64,000 nt of DNA from Alistipes timonensis JC136 (GCF_900107675.1 NZ_FNRI01000012.1:1-64000); one strand, 5' to 3'. Positions 11,101-19,622 are shown, numbered from the stretch's first letter. The notes: a model not told the origin generated them from the letters alone. Numbers and translations are program-made.

Positions 11101-11694
11101 ATCCGAGATCTGTTGGCTATCCTCTTTGAGCGTAATGTCGAAGCGAGTGGCGCTGCCGACCCGAACATCCGCCGGGGCATACCCCAAATAGTTGATTTCC
11201 AGAACGGCCTGCGAAGCGGGGGGGGGTACCTGGAGCGAAAACCGGCCCTCTGAGTCCGTGCTGATACCGATCGTCGTACCTTTCACGACTACGGCTGCTC
11301 CGACAACCGGGTTGCCGGCCGCATCGCGTACGACACCGGAAATCACAGCAGGCTTCTTCGCCTCGGCTTCAGAGCGTCCGTTCTTCAGTACAATGTTCGA
11401 GCCCTGGACCGTATAGGATACATTTGTTCCCCGGAGCATGGCGTCAAGCGCCTCCTGCAGCGGACGATTCACGACCTGTACCGTAACAATGCGTTTCACA
11501 TCCACGTTCTCGGCGCTTCCGAAAAGATATTTCGTCTGACGCTCAATCTCATTCATAACCTGCTCCATACGAACCTTTTCCATACGAATAGTCACACGAA
11601 CGTCTTGCGCGTGAATGTCGGTTACGGGATATGCGATGGGCAGAACGAATAAAAGAATTAACAAACTAATTCGCTGAATAATCTTTTTATTCAT
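8161..11694 (-). CDS. SusC/RagA TonB-dependent transducer with STN domain
   Basis: A 1177-residue outer-membrane TonB-dependent channel. Order: signal peptide to about residue 29, STN domain about 33-105 (signals to an anti-sigma factor), carboxypeptidase-regulatory-like domain about 116-190, plug about 200-325 with VYVVDGYP-like YVVDGYPAS and SIDILKDAASAAIYGSRGASGV, then a 22-strand barrel ending YSVGLNLTF. The STN domain fits the FecR/ECF sigma pair just upstream, so substrate binding should induce the locus. A run of nine C on the coding strand (11218-11226) encodes P157-P159 inside the regulatory-like domain and is in frame here; a one-base slip would truncate the protein at about 160 residues. 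TonB-dependent import of the locus substrate is the expected role. Confidence 0.96.
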   Translation of the reverse strand: MNKKIIQRISLLILLFVLPIAYPVTDIHAQDVRVTIRMEKVRMEQVMNEIERQTKYLFGSAENVDVKRIVTVQVVNRPLQEALDAMLRGTNVSYTVQGSNIVLKNGRSEAEAKKPAVISGVVRDAAGNPVVGAAVVVKGTTIGISTDSEGRFSLQVPPPASQAVLEINYLGYAPADVRVGSATRFDITLKEDSQQISDVLVVGYTPMRKSDFTGSIASVKASELTTTTPTMAQALAGKVAGVEVRQADGAPGEGVQIRVRGVNSLSAGSDPLYVVDGYPASEDVYINPGDIESIDILKDAASAAIYGSRGASGVVLITTKRGKEGERAKISYDFSYGIQQLERKVDLLDANQFRDLYIASRNDSYRRKATAAGIAWSLNDDNTIRSAKGFSLADVGIHPMFYDFTTRTPVEQQYNTDWQDEVFGNAGMMRHNISVTGGSKAIRYMASVGYMDQDGIIAPSNHNRINARLNLDAQITKHFSASLSYSMYDVKNKVVQAEGRMINDGVIQSMLMYLPNLPAYEENGDYARSAMIRMKTDWGLNFPENPLVIANELDISEKTSRHNLNFNLVYEPLPDLKISARLGQQWYNYRYFYYRPMSIGRNSTPAYGPELASYNIARSSSTYDIDRLGEFTASYKKQLGRHHVDALIGYTLQRKTYDRLGVQATGFADDRIHEVTAHGPKDSDVSLYETRKAAWSMMSYLARLNYSFDDRYTVTGTFRTDGSSRFGVNNRWGYFPSVSAGWTISNEPFLKDALENIATVRIRASWGKSGNNDIGNYSSIAGISTGSYAFGTTAVSTSRLGGFADSELGWETTTQTNIGLDLGFFNSRLNVIANYYNSISTDILYNAPISAISGFTSSTTNMTDAKIRNRGFDLQVDARLLTGKVKWNVSTNISINRNKVVSLGGLDDILSTSERSVQSHITKEGYPIGSFYGYKAVGIMSELDYKNALKDREVYLANGSKFPAGYTLQGPAVPSYALDDLSYGNTIWKDVSGDGVIDTNDKTILGNAYPDFTGGFSTSLSWKGFDLGASFTYSYGGEVINFQDYYLFNVEGSSNQYAIAADRYVSDTNPGRNNVPIATRISVTNQSLKLSSYYVEDASYFRCSNITLGYTLPKRLLRKIGVESCRVYVSGDNLFTITDYRGYNPEVSYKSSNLMPGFDWGCYPLSRIYSVGLNLTF
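11218..11226 (-). repeat. C9 homopolymer inside susC
   Basis: Nine consecutive G on the plus strand, so nine C in the coding strand of the SusC gene, encoding P157-P159. Long G/C homopolymers are classic slipped-strand sites, and this is one of only two runs of nine that I find in the window. The reading frame is intact at nine. Confidence 0.9.
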
Positions 11695-11756
11695 ACTTTT
11701 GTTGAATTAAAGTTCAATTTTGAGAAAAGGTTGATCATTTTCCGATTGGACTCCGG

Positions 11757-11788
11757 CCTGCAGGTGTTTGCCCGCCTGCAGGTTTTTT
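11757..11788. other. CCTGCAGG inverted repeat between fecR and susC
   Basis: Two copies of the self-complementary octamer CCTGCAGG are separated by ten bases and followed on the plus strand by six T. As a hairpin it would look like an intrinsic terminator for plus-strand transcription, but no plus-strand gene precedes it. On the minus strand it lies in the fecR-susC gap (11695-11879), where it could act as an attenuator or RNA-processing hairpin separating low anti-sigma from high SusC expression. Role uncertain. Confidence 0.4.
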
Positions 11789-11879
11789 CACGTCCGACCG
11801 GAAAGGCAATGGTGGATCGTTCGGTCATTTCTTCATAGGCAATTTTCGTTTGGGGGTGGTATTAAACTTTATGAAACCA

Positions 11880-12833
11880 TCACTGGATGATAATTCTGTT
11901 CCGGTCGTGATCGTATTCGTAGGTAAAATCAGAGGCGAGCTGCAACACGCGTAAAGCATGTTCGATTCCCTCTGAAATGCGGATTTTGAGGCGTCCGTAG
12001 GCCACTTTCGGAAGCGTAGCGCATCGGATTTCAATCTCGACGTCATAATATTTCCTGAGTTTCTCAACGACCTCATCGAACGAGTCGTTCCGGAACGACA
12101 GAATACCCTCTGTCCATAGATACTCGTCGCAATTCTCAAGTTCGTCCACATACAGGTAGCCGTTTTCGAGCCGGACGACCGTATTGGGTTCCATGACGAC
12201 CTGCTCGCTGGTCCGATGGTTGCGGACGGACACACGGCCTTCGAACAATGCCGTCGAGAACCGGCCTTTCGCCTCGTCGGCAATCACATTGAAATCGGTT
12301 CCCAACACCCGGACATCGTAGGCGAAGGTCTCCACAATGAAAGGCTGTTTTTCGTTGTGGCTGACATCGAACCGGGCTTCACCGACGAGTTTGACCCGGC
12401 GTTCCTTGCCACTGAAAATCGAAGGGTAGATGAGCCGGCTTCCGGAATTCAGATCGACCTCCGAGCCGTCGTTAAGTGAAATCCGGACATGCTGGCCCGC
12501 CGGAGCCTCGATGACGGTCTGCTGTTGGGCCCAGCCGCTCAGCCGGAAGGCAAAGAATGCATAGCTGCCTGCAAATCCGACCAACAAGGCGGCGGCAATG
12601 CCGGCAGCATACCGACGGAAAGAAGTGGCCCATGCAGAGCGTCGTGCCGGCAGCTTAGCTTCGGATTCGTCGCATAAAATGCTTACAAGGTACATCGAAT
12701 GCACGTCGTTCAGCCGTTGCTGATGCTCTTCGGGATTCTCATCCAGCCAGGCGGCAATTCGGTCATTCTCTTTGACTGTCGTTTCTCCGGCACAGAACCG
12801 AAACAACTGGGCGTTTGTAATTTCTCCTTTCAT
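11880..12833 (-). CDS. FecR-family anti-sigma factor
   Basis: A 317-residue inner-membrane regulator. Residues 1-70 form the cytoplasmic sigma-binding region, 75-96 are a single transmembrane helix (AAGIAAALLVGFAGSY), about 105-200 are the periplasmic FecR domain (GQHVRISLNDGSEVDLNSGS, VLGTDFNV), and the C-terminus from about 240 resembles DUF4974 (SFDEVVEKLRKYYDVEI), the Bacteroidota type that contacts the STN domain of a TonB-dependent transducer. It would hold the divergently encoded ECF sigma factor (13083-13643) until SusC signals. It is the first gene of the minus-strand locus, 185 bases upstream of susC. Confidence 0.93.
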   Translation of the reverse strand: MKGEITNAQLFRFCAGETTVKENDRIAAWLDENPEEHQQRLNDVHSMYLVSILCDESEAKLPARRSAWATSFRRYAAGIAAALLVGFAGSYAFFAFRLSGWAQQQTVIEAPAGQHVRISLNDGSEVDLNSGSRLIYPSIFSGKERRVKLVGEARFDVSHNEKQPFIVETFAYDVRVLGTDFNVIADEAKGRFSTALFEGRVSVRNHRTSEQVVMEPNTVVRLENGYLYVDELENCDEYLWTEGILSFRNDSFDEVVEKLRKYYDVEIEIRCATLPKVAYGRLKIRISEGIEHALRVLQLASDFTYEYDHDRNRIIIQ

Positions 12834-13057
12834 CTTTTATGGGCTCTATCTGATAATAAAGATGCATAACTGCTCCTCTTTCCCCCATGAACAAACAACA
12901 AATCGCGAAAATATTTTTTTCAATATGTTCAATCCATTGAAACGGTGTGAATTAAGCGCATGCCCCGGCTTCTCTGCTCCGCGCTTTCCGGAACCGCTTC
13001 GCATTCCGTCCGTACGGGCGTAATTTTATTTTCAGAATTTCTTCCGGGAAAATATTA

Positions 13058-13065
13058 TATCTTTG
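13058..13065 (+). promoter_or_regulatory. -7 promoter element of the ECF sigma gene
   Basis: TATCTTTG matches the Bacteroidota -7 consensus TAnnTTTG and lies 17 bases before the ATG at 13083. I do not see a clear TTTG -33 box at the usual spacing. The 249-base divergent gap (12834-13082) holds no ORF worth calling; the fecR promoter must lie in it but has no clear -7 match. Confidence 0.55.
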
Positions 13066-13082
13066 TGTATAGAATACTCTCT

Positions 13083-13643
13083 ATGGACACAGCTTCGTCG
13101 TTCTCACAGCAACTTTTCGAGCAGCTATTCCGTCAATACAAGCGGAAATACCTGCTCATAGCCAACAGCTATGTGCGGGATTCCAAAACGGCAGAAGATA
13201 TCGTGCACGACAGTTTCATGGCCGTATGGGAACACCGCAACGACATTAACGGGACGAACATCGAAGCCTATCTGTATAAAGTCATCCGGAACAATTGCCT
13301 GATGTATCGCCGGAATCAGCAAATAGGACAGGCCGTATACGAACAGATCAAACTCAAAGAGCGCAGCGCCATGGATTACTATACCCGGGCCATAGAGAGT
13401 TGTGATCCGAACACGTTGTTCCGGAACGAGATCCTCGAAATATGTCGGACCCAACTCGAACAAATGCCGGAACTAACGCAGCAGATATTCAGGGCCCGGC
13501 GGCTGGAAGGCAAGAGTTACAAGGAGATTGCCGAGCAGTTCGGCATTCCGCAGAAAAAGGTCGATAAACAACTTCAACAGGCAGTTACCAAGTTGCGTCG
13601 CGCATTGAAAGACTTTTTCTCGATTATCCTGTTACTGTCATAG
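13083..13643 (+). CDS. ECF-type RNA polymerase sigma factor
   Basis: A 186-residue sigma-70 family factor of extracytoplasmic-function size. Region 2 spans about 12-75 (FEQLFRQYKRKYLLIANSYV, then AEDIVHDSFMAVWEHR, the core-binding and -10 recognition helices). Region 4 spans about 130-180 with the helix-turn-helix GKSYKEIAEQFGIPQKKVDKQ. The ATG at 13083 is chosen because the frame upstream of it encodes no sigma residues and a TATCTTTG promoter element lies just before it. It is transcribed away from fecR-susC, whereas in many Bacteroidales loci the sigma gene is co-directional. It should be held by the FecR protein and activate the susC locus. Confidence 0.93.
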   Translation: MDTASSFSQQLFEQLFRQYKRKYLLIANSYVRDSKTAEDIVHDSFMAVWEHRNDINGTNIEAYLYKVIRNNCLMYRRNQQIGQAVYEQIKLKERSAMDYYTRAIESCDPNTLFRNEILEICRTQLEQMPELTQQIFRARRLEGKSYKEIAEQFGIPQKKVDKQLQQAVTKLRRALKDFFSIILLLS

Positions 13644-13700
13644 GAAGAATCTGCCGCCGTAGGACATCCGGTTCTTTTTTCCTTGTCATCATTGTGCCGA

Positions 13701-13880
13701 TAATTTAAGTGGCGGCCTGAGGCCTGCCGCCCGTCCTTGCAGAGCGAACTGTTGTCTGGTGACATCAAAAGTCCGCGCCGGAGAATTTCTCCCGACAGTT
13801 GCCGAAGTCCTCCTGGCGGGTCCTGCAGCCGGGTCACTTACCGCTGCAATATTGCAACCGTTCGAAACCACACCCCTGCT
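13701..13880 (+). other. Structured intergenic stretch, possible small RNA
   Basis: The 291-base gap between the sigma gene and tkt has no convincing ORF but strong secondary-structure potential. GGCGGC (13711) pairs with GCCGCC (13726); AAGTG (13707) with CACTT (13835); AACTGT (from 13749) with ACAGTT (from 13794), with partial pairing of the segments between, giving a rod of about 133 bases. A T-rich terminator hairpin follows at 13884-13922. It could be an sRNA of 6S-like shape, or simply the sigma gene 3' UTR. No family is recognised. Confidence 0.3.
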
Positions 13881-13883
13881 ACT

Positions 13884-13922
13884 GAAAATCCCCGGCTCTG
13901 CGGAACCGGGGATTTTCTTTTT
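13884..13922. terminator. Bidirectional terminator between sigma/RNA region and tkt
   Basis: A perfect 12-bp stem (GAAAATCCCCGG with CCGGGGATTTTC, loop of ten) followed on the plus strand by CTTTTT. On the minus strand it lies 13 bases after the tkt stop and ends with TTTTC, so it can serve both converging transcripts. Confidence 0.8.
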
Positions 13923-13934
13923 ATCGGGTAAAAA

Positions 13935-15968
13935 TTATTTACCGAGCATATTCTTCACTTCGGCGGCGACCGTTACACCATTGTAACCGAACTTCTCGTC
14001 GAGCACCGTGTAAGGTGCCGAGTAGCCGAAGTGGTCCAAGCCGTGGATCACGCCGTTCTCGCCCACCAGCCCCAGCAGGTTAATCGGAAGACCCGAAGTC
14101 ATGCCGTAGCGCGCAACGCCCGCAGGCAGCACACTCTCCTGATACGATTTGGGCTGGTCACGGAACAATCCCTCGCTCGGAACGTTCACCACGCGGACCG
14201 GAATCCCCTCCGAAGCCAGCAGTTCAGCGCCTTCGATCAACGTCGCAACCTCCGAACCCGTAGCGATCAGCACCGCAGCGGGCTTGGCTGCATCCATCAC
14301 CACATAACCGCCCTTGGCGACCTGTGCGGCCTCCTCGCGGCGGCTGGCGCCCAGCGTCGGCAGGTTTTTGATGTTCTGGCGCGAGAGAACCAACGCCACG
14401 GGACGATGCTCCTCGACGGCCAGTTTCCACGCCATGACGGTCTCCTCGCCGTCGGCCGGACGCAGCACGACCATCGAACGCTCGCCGTGGTGGTTCTTCA
14501 GGTGCTCCATCAGGCGGATTTGCGCCTCATGCTCCACGGGCTGATGCGTAGGACCGTCCTCGCCCACGCGGAACGAGTCGTGCGTCCAGACATAGACCAC
14601 ATGCAGGCGCATCAGCGCCGAGAGGCGCACGGCCGGTTTCATATAGTCCGAGAAGACGAAGAACGTGCCGCAGACGGGAATCACGCCGCCGTGCAGCGCC
14701 ATGCCGTTCATCACGCAGGCCATCGTCAGTTCCGAAACTCCCGCCTGGAAAAATTTGCCCGAGAAATCGCCCTTCTCGAACGCCTTGGTTTTCTTCAAAA
14801 ATCCGTCGGTCTTGTCCGAGTTCGAAAGGTCGGCCGAAGCCACGATCATATTGTCGATCTTCTCGGCATAGACGCCCAACACCGTAGCCGAAGCGGCGCG
14901 CGTCGCCACACCGGCTTTCATTTCGATAGACTTGTAGTCGATCTCGGGGAGTTTACCCGAAAGGAAATCGTCGAGTTTGCGCGCCAGATCCTTGTGCTCG
15001 GAGCGCCACGATTTCTCGACGGCAGCCTGCTTGGCGGCCCACTCCTTCAACGCCTCCCGACGCTCGGCGAAGACCTCGCGGCTCTCGTCGAAAATAGCGA
15101 ACGGATGCTCCGGATCGCCGCCCAGGTTCTTCACCGTAGCCGCAAAATCGGCTCCGGCTGCCGTCAACGGCTGGCCGTGGGTCGAGACCTTATCCTCGAA
15201 GCTCTCCCCGGCAGGACCCTTGGCGCCCTTGCCCATGACGGTATGGCCGATGATGAGCGTCGGACGCTCCGTTTCGCTCTCGGCGGCGACCAGCGCTTCA
15301 CGAATCTCGTTGATATTGTGTCCGTCGACCGACAGCACGTTCCAGCCCCATGCTTCGTATTTCATGGCCACGTTCTCGGTCATCACCTCGTCGACCTTCG
15401 TCGAGAGCTGGATGTTGTTCGAGTCGTAGTACATCACGAAATTCGACAGGCCCAGATGGCCGGCAATGCGGCCCACGCCCTGCGAAATCTCCTCCTCGAC
15501 GGCGCCGTCGGAAATATAGGCATAGGTCTTGTGCGCCATCCACTCGCCGAAGCGGGCGGCCATGAAGCGCTCCGCAATGGCAGCGCCCAGCGCCATGGCG
15601 TGCCCCTGACCCAGCGGACCCGAGGTGTTCTCCACACCGCGCATCACGTCCACCTCGGGGTGCCCCGGAGTCACGCTGCCCCACTGGCGCAACGACTGCA
15701 GGTCCTCGGCCGAATAGCGGCCCGTCAGCGCCAGCGTCGAATAGAGCATCGGCGACATGTGGCCCGGATCGAGGAAGAAGCGGTCCCGGTAGGGATAAGC
15801 CATATTATCGGGATCGTAACGCAGGAATTCCGCGAAGAGCACCGTAATGAAATCGGCACCGCCCATCGCGCCGCCGGGGTGTCCCGACTTCGCCTTTTCG
15901 ACCATTGCGGCCGACAGGATACGGATATTATCGGCCACGCGCGTGAGTTTCGAGTTCGTTGTTGACAT
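13935..15968 (-). CDS. tkt: Transketolase
   Basis: A full-length 677-residue TPP enzyme of the non-oxidative pentose phosphate pathway that moves two-carbon units between sugar phosphates in the cytosol. N-terminal TPP domain: KSGHPGGAMGGAD near residue 27, GPLGQGHAMALGAA near 117, and the cofactor region YISDGAVEEEISQG...YYDSNNI, where the usual GDG is SDG. The central pyrimidine-binding domain carries DSFRVGEDGPTHQPVEH, the hallmark of true transketolases, and the C-terminal domain ends normally. It is monocistronic by layout, with a terminator after it and a 5' gap of 148 bases containing TATCTTTG on its strand at 16097-16104. Confidence 0.97.
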   Translation of the reverse strand: MSTTNSKLTRVADNIRILSAAMVEKAKSGHPGGAMGGADFITVLFAEFLRYDPDNMAYPYRDRFFLDPGHMSPMLYSTLALTGRYSAEDLQSLRQWGSVTPGHPEVDVMRGVENTSGPLGQGHAMALGAAIAERFMAARFGEWMAHKTYAYISDGAVEEEISQGVGRIAGHLGLSNFVMYYDSNNIQLSTKVDEVMTENVAMKYEAWGWNVLSVDGHNINEIREALVAAESETERPTLIIGHTVMGKGAKGPAGESFEDKVSTHGQPLTAAGADFAATVKNLGGDPEHPFAIFDESREVFAERREALKEWAAKQAAVEKSWRSEHKDLARKLDDFLSGKLPEIDYKSIEMKAGVATRAASATVLGVYAEKIDNMIVASADLSNSDKTDGFLKKTKAFEKGDFSGKFFQAGVSELTMACVMNGMALHGGVIPVCGTFFVFSDYMKPAVRLSALMRLHVVYVWTHDSFRVGEDGPTHQPVEHEAQIRLMEHLKNHHGERSMVVLRPADGEETVMAWKLAVEEHRPVALVLSRQNIKNLPTLGASRREEAAQVAKGGYVVMDAAKPAAVLIATGSEVATLIEGAELLASEGIPVRVVNVPSEGLFRDQPKSYQESVLPAGVARYGMTSGLPINLLGLVGENGVIHGLDHFGYSAPYTVLDEKFGYNGVTVAAEVKNMLGK

Positions 15969-16096
15969 GGGGTAAAGTTATTTAAGTTTCAGTTCGTCGT
16001 TTTTCAGTTTCGGTACATCCGGACAGGAAAATGCGCACAATCAGCATCCGATACGCCACGACCGTCCGCAGCCCTTAATCCCGTCGCTCCGACAGG

Positions 16097-16104
16097 CAAA
16101 GATA
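16097..16104 (-). promoter_or_regulatory. -7 promoter element of tkt
   Basis: TATCTTTG on the minus strand, 12 bases after the clpX stop and 128 bases before the tkt ATG. It predicts a leader of roughly 120 bases. No good TTTG -33 box is seen at 19-20 bases. Confidence 0.45.
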
Positions 16105-16116
16105 GTCAAAAAGAAA

Positions 16117-17385
<1,269 letters not shown>

Positions 17386-17390
17386 GCAGT

Positions 17391-18059
17391 TTACTTTTCG
17401 CGTTTGGAGAGCACCTCGTCGATCAGGCCGTACTCCTTGGCTTCCCGGGCCGAGAGCCAGTAGTCGCGGTCGGCGTCCTTCTCGATCTTTTTGACCGAGA
17501 CGCCCGAGTGGGCCGCGAGAATCTCGTACAGCTCGCGCTTGGTCTTCATGATCTCACGCGCCGTGATTTCGATGTCCGAAGCCTGCCCCTGGGCACCGCC
17601 CAACGGCTGATGGATCATCACCCGCGAGTGCGGCAGCGCCGAGCGCTTGCCCTTGGCTCCCGCCGTGAGCAGCACGGCTCCCATCGAGGCCGCAAGGCCC
17701 GTGCAGATGGTCGCCACGTCGGAGTTCACCAATTGCATCGTGTCGTAGATGCCCAGACCGGCCGAAACCGACCCGCCGGGCGAGTTAATGTAAATCTGGA
17801 TGTCCTTCTCGGGATCGACCGATTCGAGAAACAGCAGTTGTGCCTGGATGATGTTGGCCGCGTCGTCGTAGATCGGCGCACCGAGGAAGATGATGCGGTC
17901 CATCATCAGGCGCGAGAAAACGTCCATCGTAGCGATGTTCAACTGGCGTTCCTCGATGATCGTCGGCGACACATAGGCCGAGCTTATCGACTGGAAATCG
18001 TGCAGTTTCAGCGAACTGATCCCGCAGTGGTTCCGTGCGTATTTTTCAAATTCTGACAT
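17391..18059 (-). CDS. clpP: ClpP, serine protease subunit of the Clp protease
   Basis: A 222-residue serine peptidase that forms the 14-mer degradation chamber. The catalytic triad is visible: S125 in GLAASMGAVL, H150 in MIHQPLGG, and D199 in ADRDYWLSAREA. NSPGGSVSAG near residue 92 is the oxyanion region. There are about 30 residues before the core, part of which may be a propeptide. A 237-base leader with three hairpins separates it from tig, and TATCTTTG near 18271 could be its own promoter. Confidence 0.97.
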   Translation of the reverse strand: MSEFEKYARNHCGISSLKLHDFQSISSAYVSPTIIEERQLNIATMDVFSRLMMDRIIFLGAPIYDDAANIIQAQLLFLESVDPEKDIQIYINSPGGSVSAGLGIYDTMQLVNSDVATICTGLAASMGAVLLTAGAKGKRSALPHSRVMIHQPLGGAQGQASDIEITAREIMKTKRELYEILAAHSGVSVKKIEKDADRDYWLSAREAKEYGLIDEVLSKREK

Positions 18060-18130
18060 AGTTGTATCTATTTATCCATATCTCCTTCATCCTGAGCGTG
18101 CAAAACCGCTGTAAGCACTCCAGTCTCTCA

Positions 18131-18163
18131 TCGCCCCTAAAACCCGCTTCTTAAGCGGGCGGG
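18131..18163 (-). repeat. CCCGC hairpin repeat, copy A
   Basis: On the minus strand this reads CCCGCTTAAGAAGCGGG followed by TTTTAGGGGCGA. Near-identical hairpins occur at 38886-38919 (minus) and 44511-44543 (plus). Each is at the 3' side of a gene in sense orientation, here after tig. The short GC stem and following T run make it terminator-like, though the T run is weak. Confidence 0.6.
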
Positions 18164-18240
18164 AGCGCGCAGAACCGGATGGAAAACGCGAGAACTCACA
18201 ACCGCCCCAAAGAGTGCTTTCTTAAAGCACAAGGCACAAA

Positions 18241-18278
18241 GGACTTTGCAAACATCACGCCTGCAAAGTCCAAAGATA
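18241..18278 (-). promoter_or_regulatory. Possible clpP promoter and leader hairpin
   Basis: On the minus strand TATCTTTG (18278-18271) is followed directly by GGACTTTGC, a 13-base loop and GCAAAGTCC, a perfect 9-bp hairpin. A second hairpin (GTGCTTT/AAAGCAC, near 18214-18231) and the CCCGC hairpin follow before the clpP ATG. The first hairpin is also placed to act as the tig terminator, so promoter and terminator readings compete. Confidence 0.45.
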
Positions 18279-18296
18279 CATAAAAATCCGCGAATC

Positions 18297-19622
18297 TTAA
18301 AGCTCCTTCGCCATTTTAGCGAAATCGTCGGCAGATACGGCTTTTTCCGTCACCTTAATCTTCGATTTGACATCCTCGACGACCTTCACCTCGTAGAGCT
18401 TCTCGTAAATCTTCTGGCCCTGATCCTTGTCGGCGAGAATCTTCTCGGCGTAGTCGGCCAGCATCTCGTCCGGGGCCGACGGCATGCCGTACTGTGCGAA
18501 CTGCGCGGCAGCCAGCGCCTTGGCCTCGGCCAGCGCCTCCTCCTTCGTCACCGAGAGGTTGCCAGCTTTGATGAAGTGCTTCTGCAGGTAGTTCCAGGTG
18601 AACATCTTCAGGAATTGGTCGAAATCCTTCTCGATGTCCTCCATCGAGAACTTGCCCTCGTTGATGGTGTAGAGCCAGCGTTTGAGGAATGCTTCGGGCA
18701 TCTTCAGCCCGGCTTTCTTCACGAGGTAATCGCGCAGCTGCATCGTGAAGAGGTAATCGCTCTCGCGGCGCAGCTCGCCCTCGATCTGGGCGTCGATGAA
18801 CTTATCGAACCCGGCTTCATCGGTAACCTCCCCCTGCGGAAAAGCCATTTTAAAAAACTCCTCGTTCATTTCGGGCTCGGCGAACTTGCGGATCTTGGTG
18901 ATCTCCAGCTCGAATTCGGGATTGATGCCCTCCAGCTCGTCCTCCTTGACCTGCAGGCAGGCGGCGCGCTGGGCGGGATTCTTGTAGAGGTCGTTGAGAT
19001 TGACCTTCATCTTGGCGCCCACTTTCTTACCGATGAAGGGTTTGCGATCCTCCTCCGGCATCGAGATCAGACCCACGTAGGCGTCCGCCACGTTCATCTC
19101 GCCGTTGTCGAGCGTCACGGTCAGCGCCTCGTCCGAAGTCACCTTGTCGGCATCCACCAGACGGCCGAAACGGCGCAGGTAGTTCGAACGGTAGTCGTCG
19201 TGCATCTTCTTGTCGACCTTGATCTTGCTGTATGTCAGCTTATCCTTGTCGGAGAGCTCCAGGTTGACAGCGGGAGCCTCGCCGATCTCGAACACGAATT
19301 CGAACTCCGTGGCGTTGTCGAAATCGAAATCGCCCTGCTCCTCCGAAGGAATCACGTCGCCCAGATAGTCGATCTTCTCCTTCTCGAGGTATTCGAAAGC
19401 GGCGTTCGATGCCTTGCGGTACGACTGCTCGGCCACGACGCCCTTGCCGAACATCTTCTTAACGATGCCCATCGGCACCATGCCCGGACGGAAGCCGGGG
19501 ATGTTGGCCTTGCGCTTGTACTCGCGCAGGGACTTCTCGACCTCCTGTCCGTAATCCGCCTCGCCGACAGTCACGCGGATCAGCGAGTTATTCTCGCCGC
19601 GTTGTTCTCTTACAATGTTCAT
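18297..19622 (-). CDS. tig: Trigger factor, ribosome-associated chaperone
   Basis: A 441-residue protein with the trigger-factor layout: an N-terminal ribosome-binding domain with the signature NIPGFRPGMVPMGIVKKMFGK at about 40-60 (the GFRxGxxP loop that binds L23), a middle FKBP-like domain at about 150-240 in a divergent form, and an all-helical C-terminal domain. It folds nascent chains and has peptidyl-prolyl isomerase activity in many relatives; whether the divergent middle domain keeps it is not clear. A good promoter is seen at 19675-19705. It precedes clpP and clpX on the same strand. Confidence 0.93.
   Translation of the reverse strand: MNIVREQRGENNSLIRVTVGEADYGQEVEKSLREYKRKANIPGFRPGMVPMGIVKKMFGKGVVAEQSYRKASNAAFEYLEKEKIDYLGDVIPSEEQGDFDFDNATEFEFVFEIGEAPAVNLELSDKDKLTYSKIKVDKKMHDDYRSNYLRRFGRLVDADKVTSDEALTVTLDNGEMNVADAYVGLISMPEEDRKPFIGKKVGAKMKVNLNDLYKNPAQRAACLQVKEDELEGINPEFELEITKIRKFAEPEMNEEFFKMAFPQGEVTDEAGFDKFIDAQIEGELRRESDYLFTMQLRDYLVKKAGLKMPEAFLKRWLYTINEGKFSMEDIEKDFDQFLKMFTWNYLQKHFIKAGNLSVTKEEALAEAKALAAAQFAQYGMPSAPDEMLADYAEKILADKDQGQKIYEKLYEVKVVEDVKSKIKVTEKAVSADDFAKMAKEL

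Noticed and set aside
13574..13837. Small minus-strand frame in the gap beside the sigma gene
   Set aside because: It crosses the sigma gene end and the structured stretch, lacks a ribosome site and resembles nothing known.
14031..15965. 644-codon open frame on the plus strand opposite tkt
   Set aside because: It is antisense to a complete transketolase gene; the product has no family resemblance and is His/Arg-rich, as expected for a shadow frame in GC-rich DNA.
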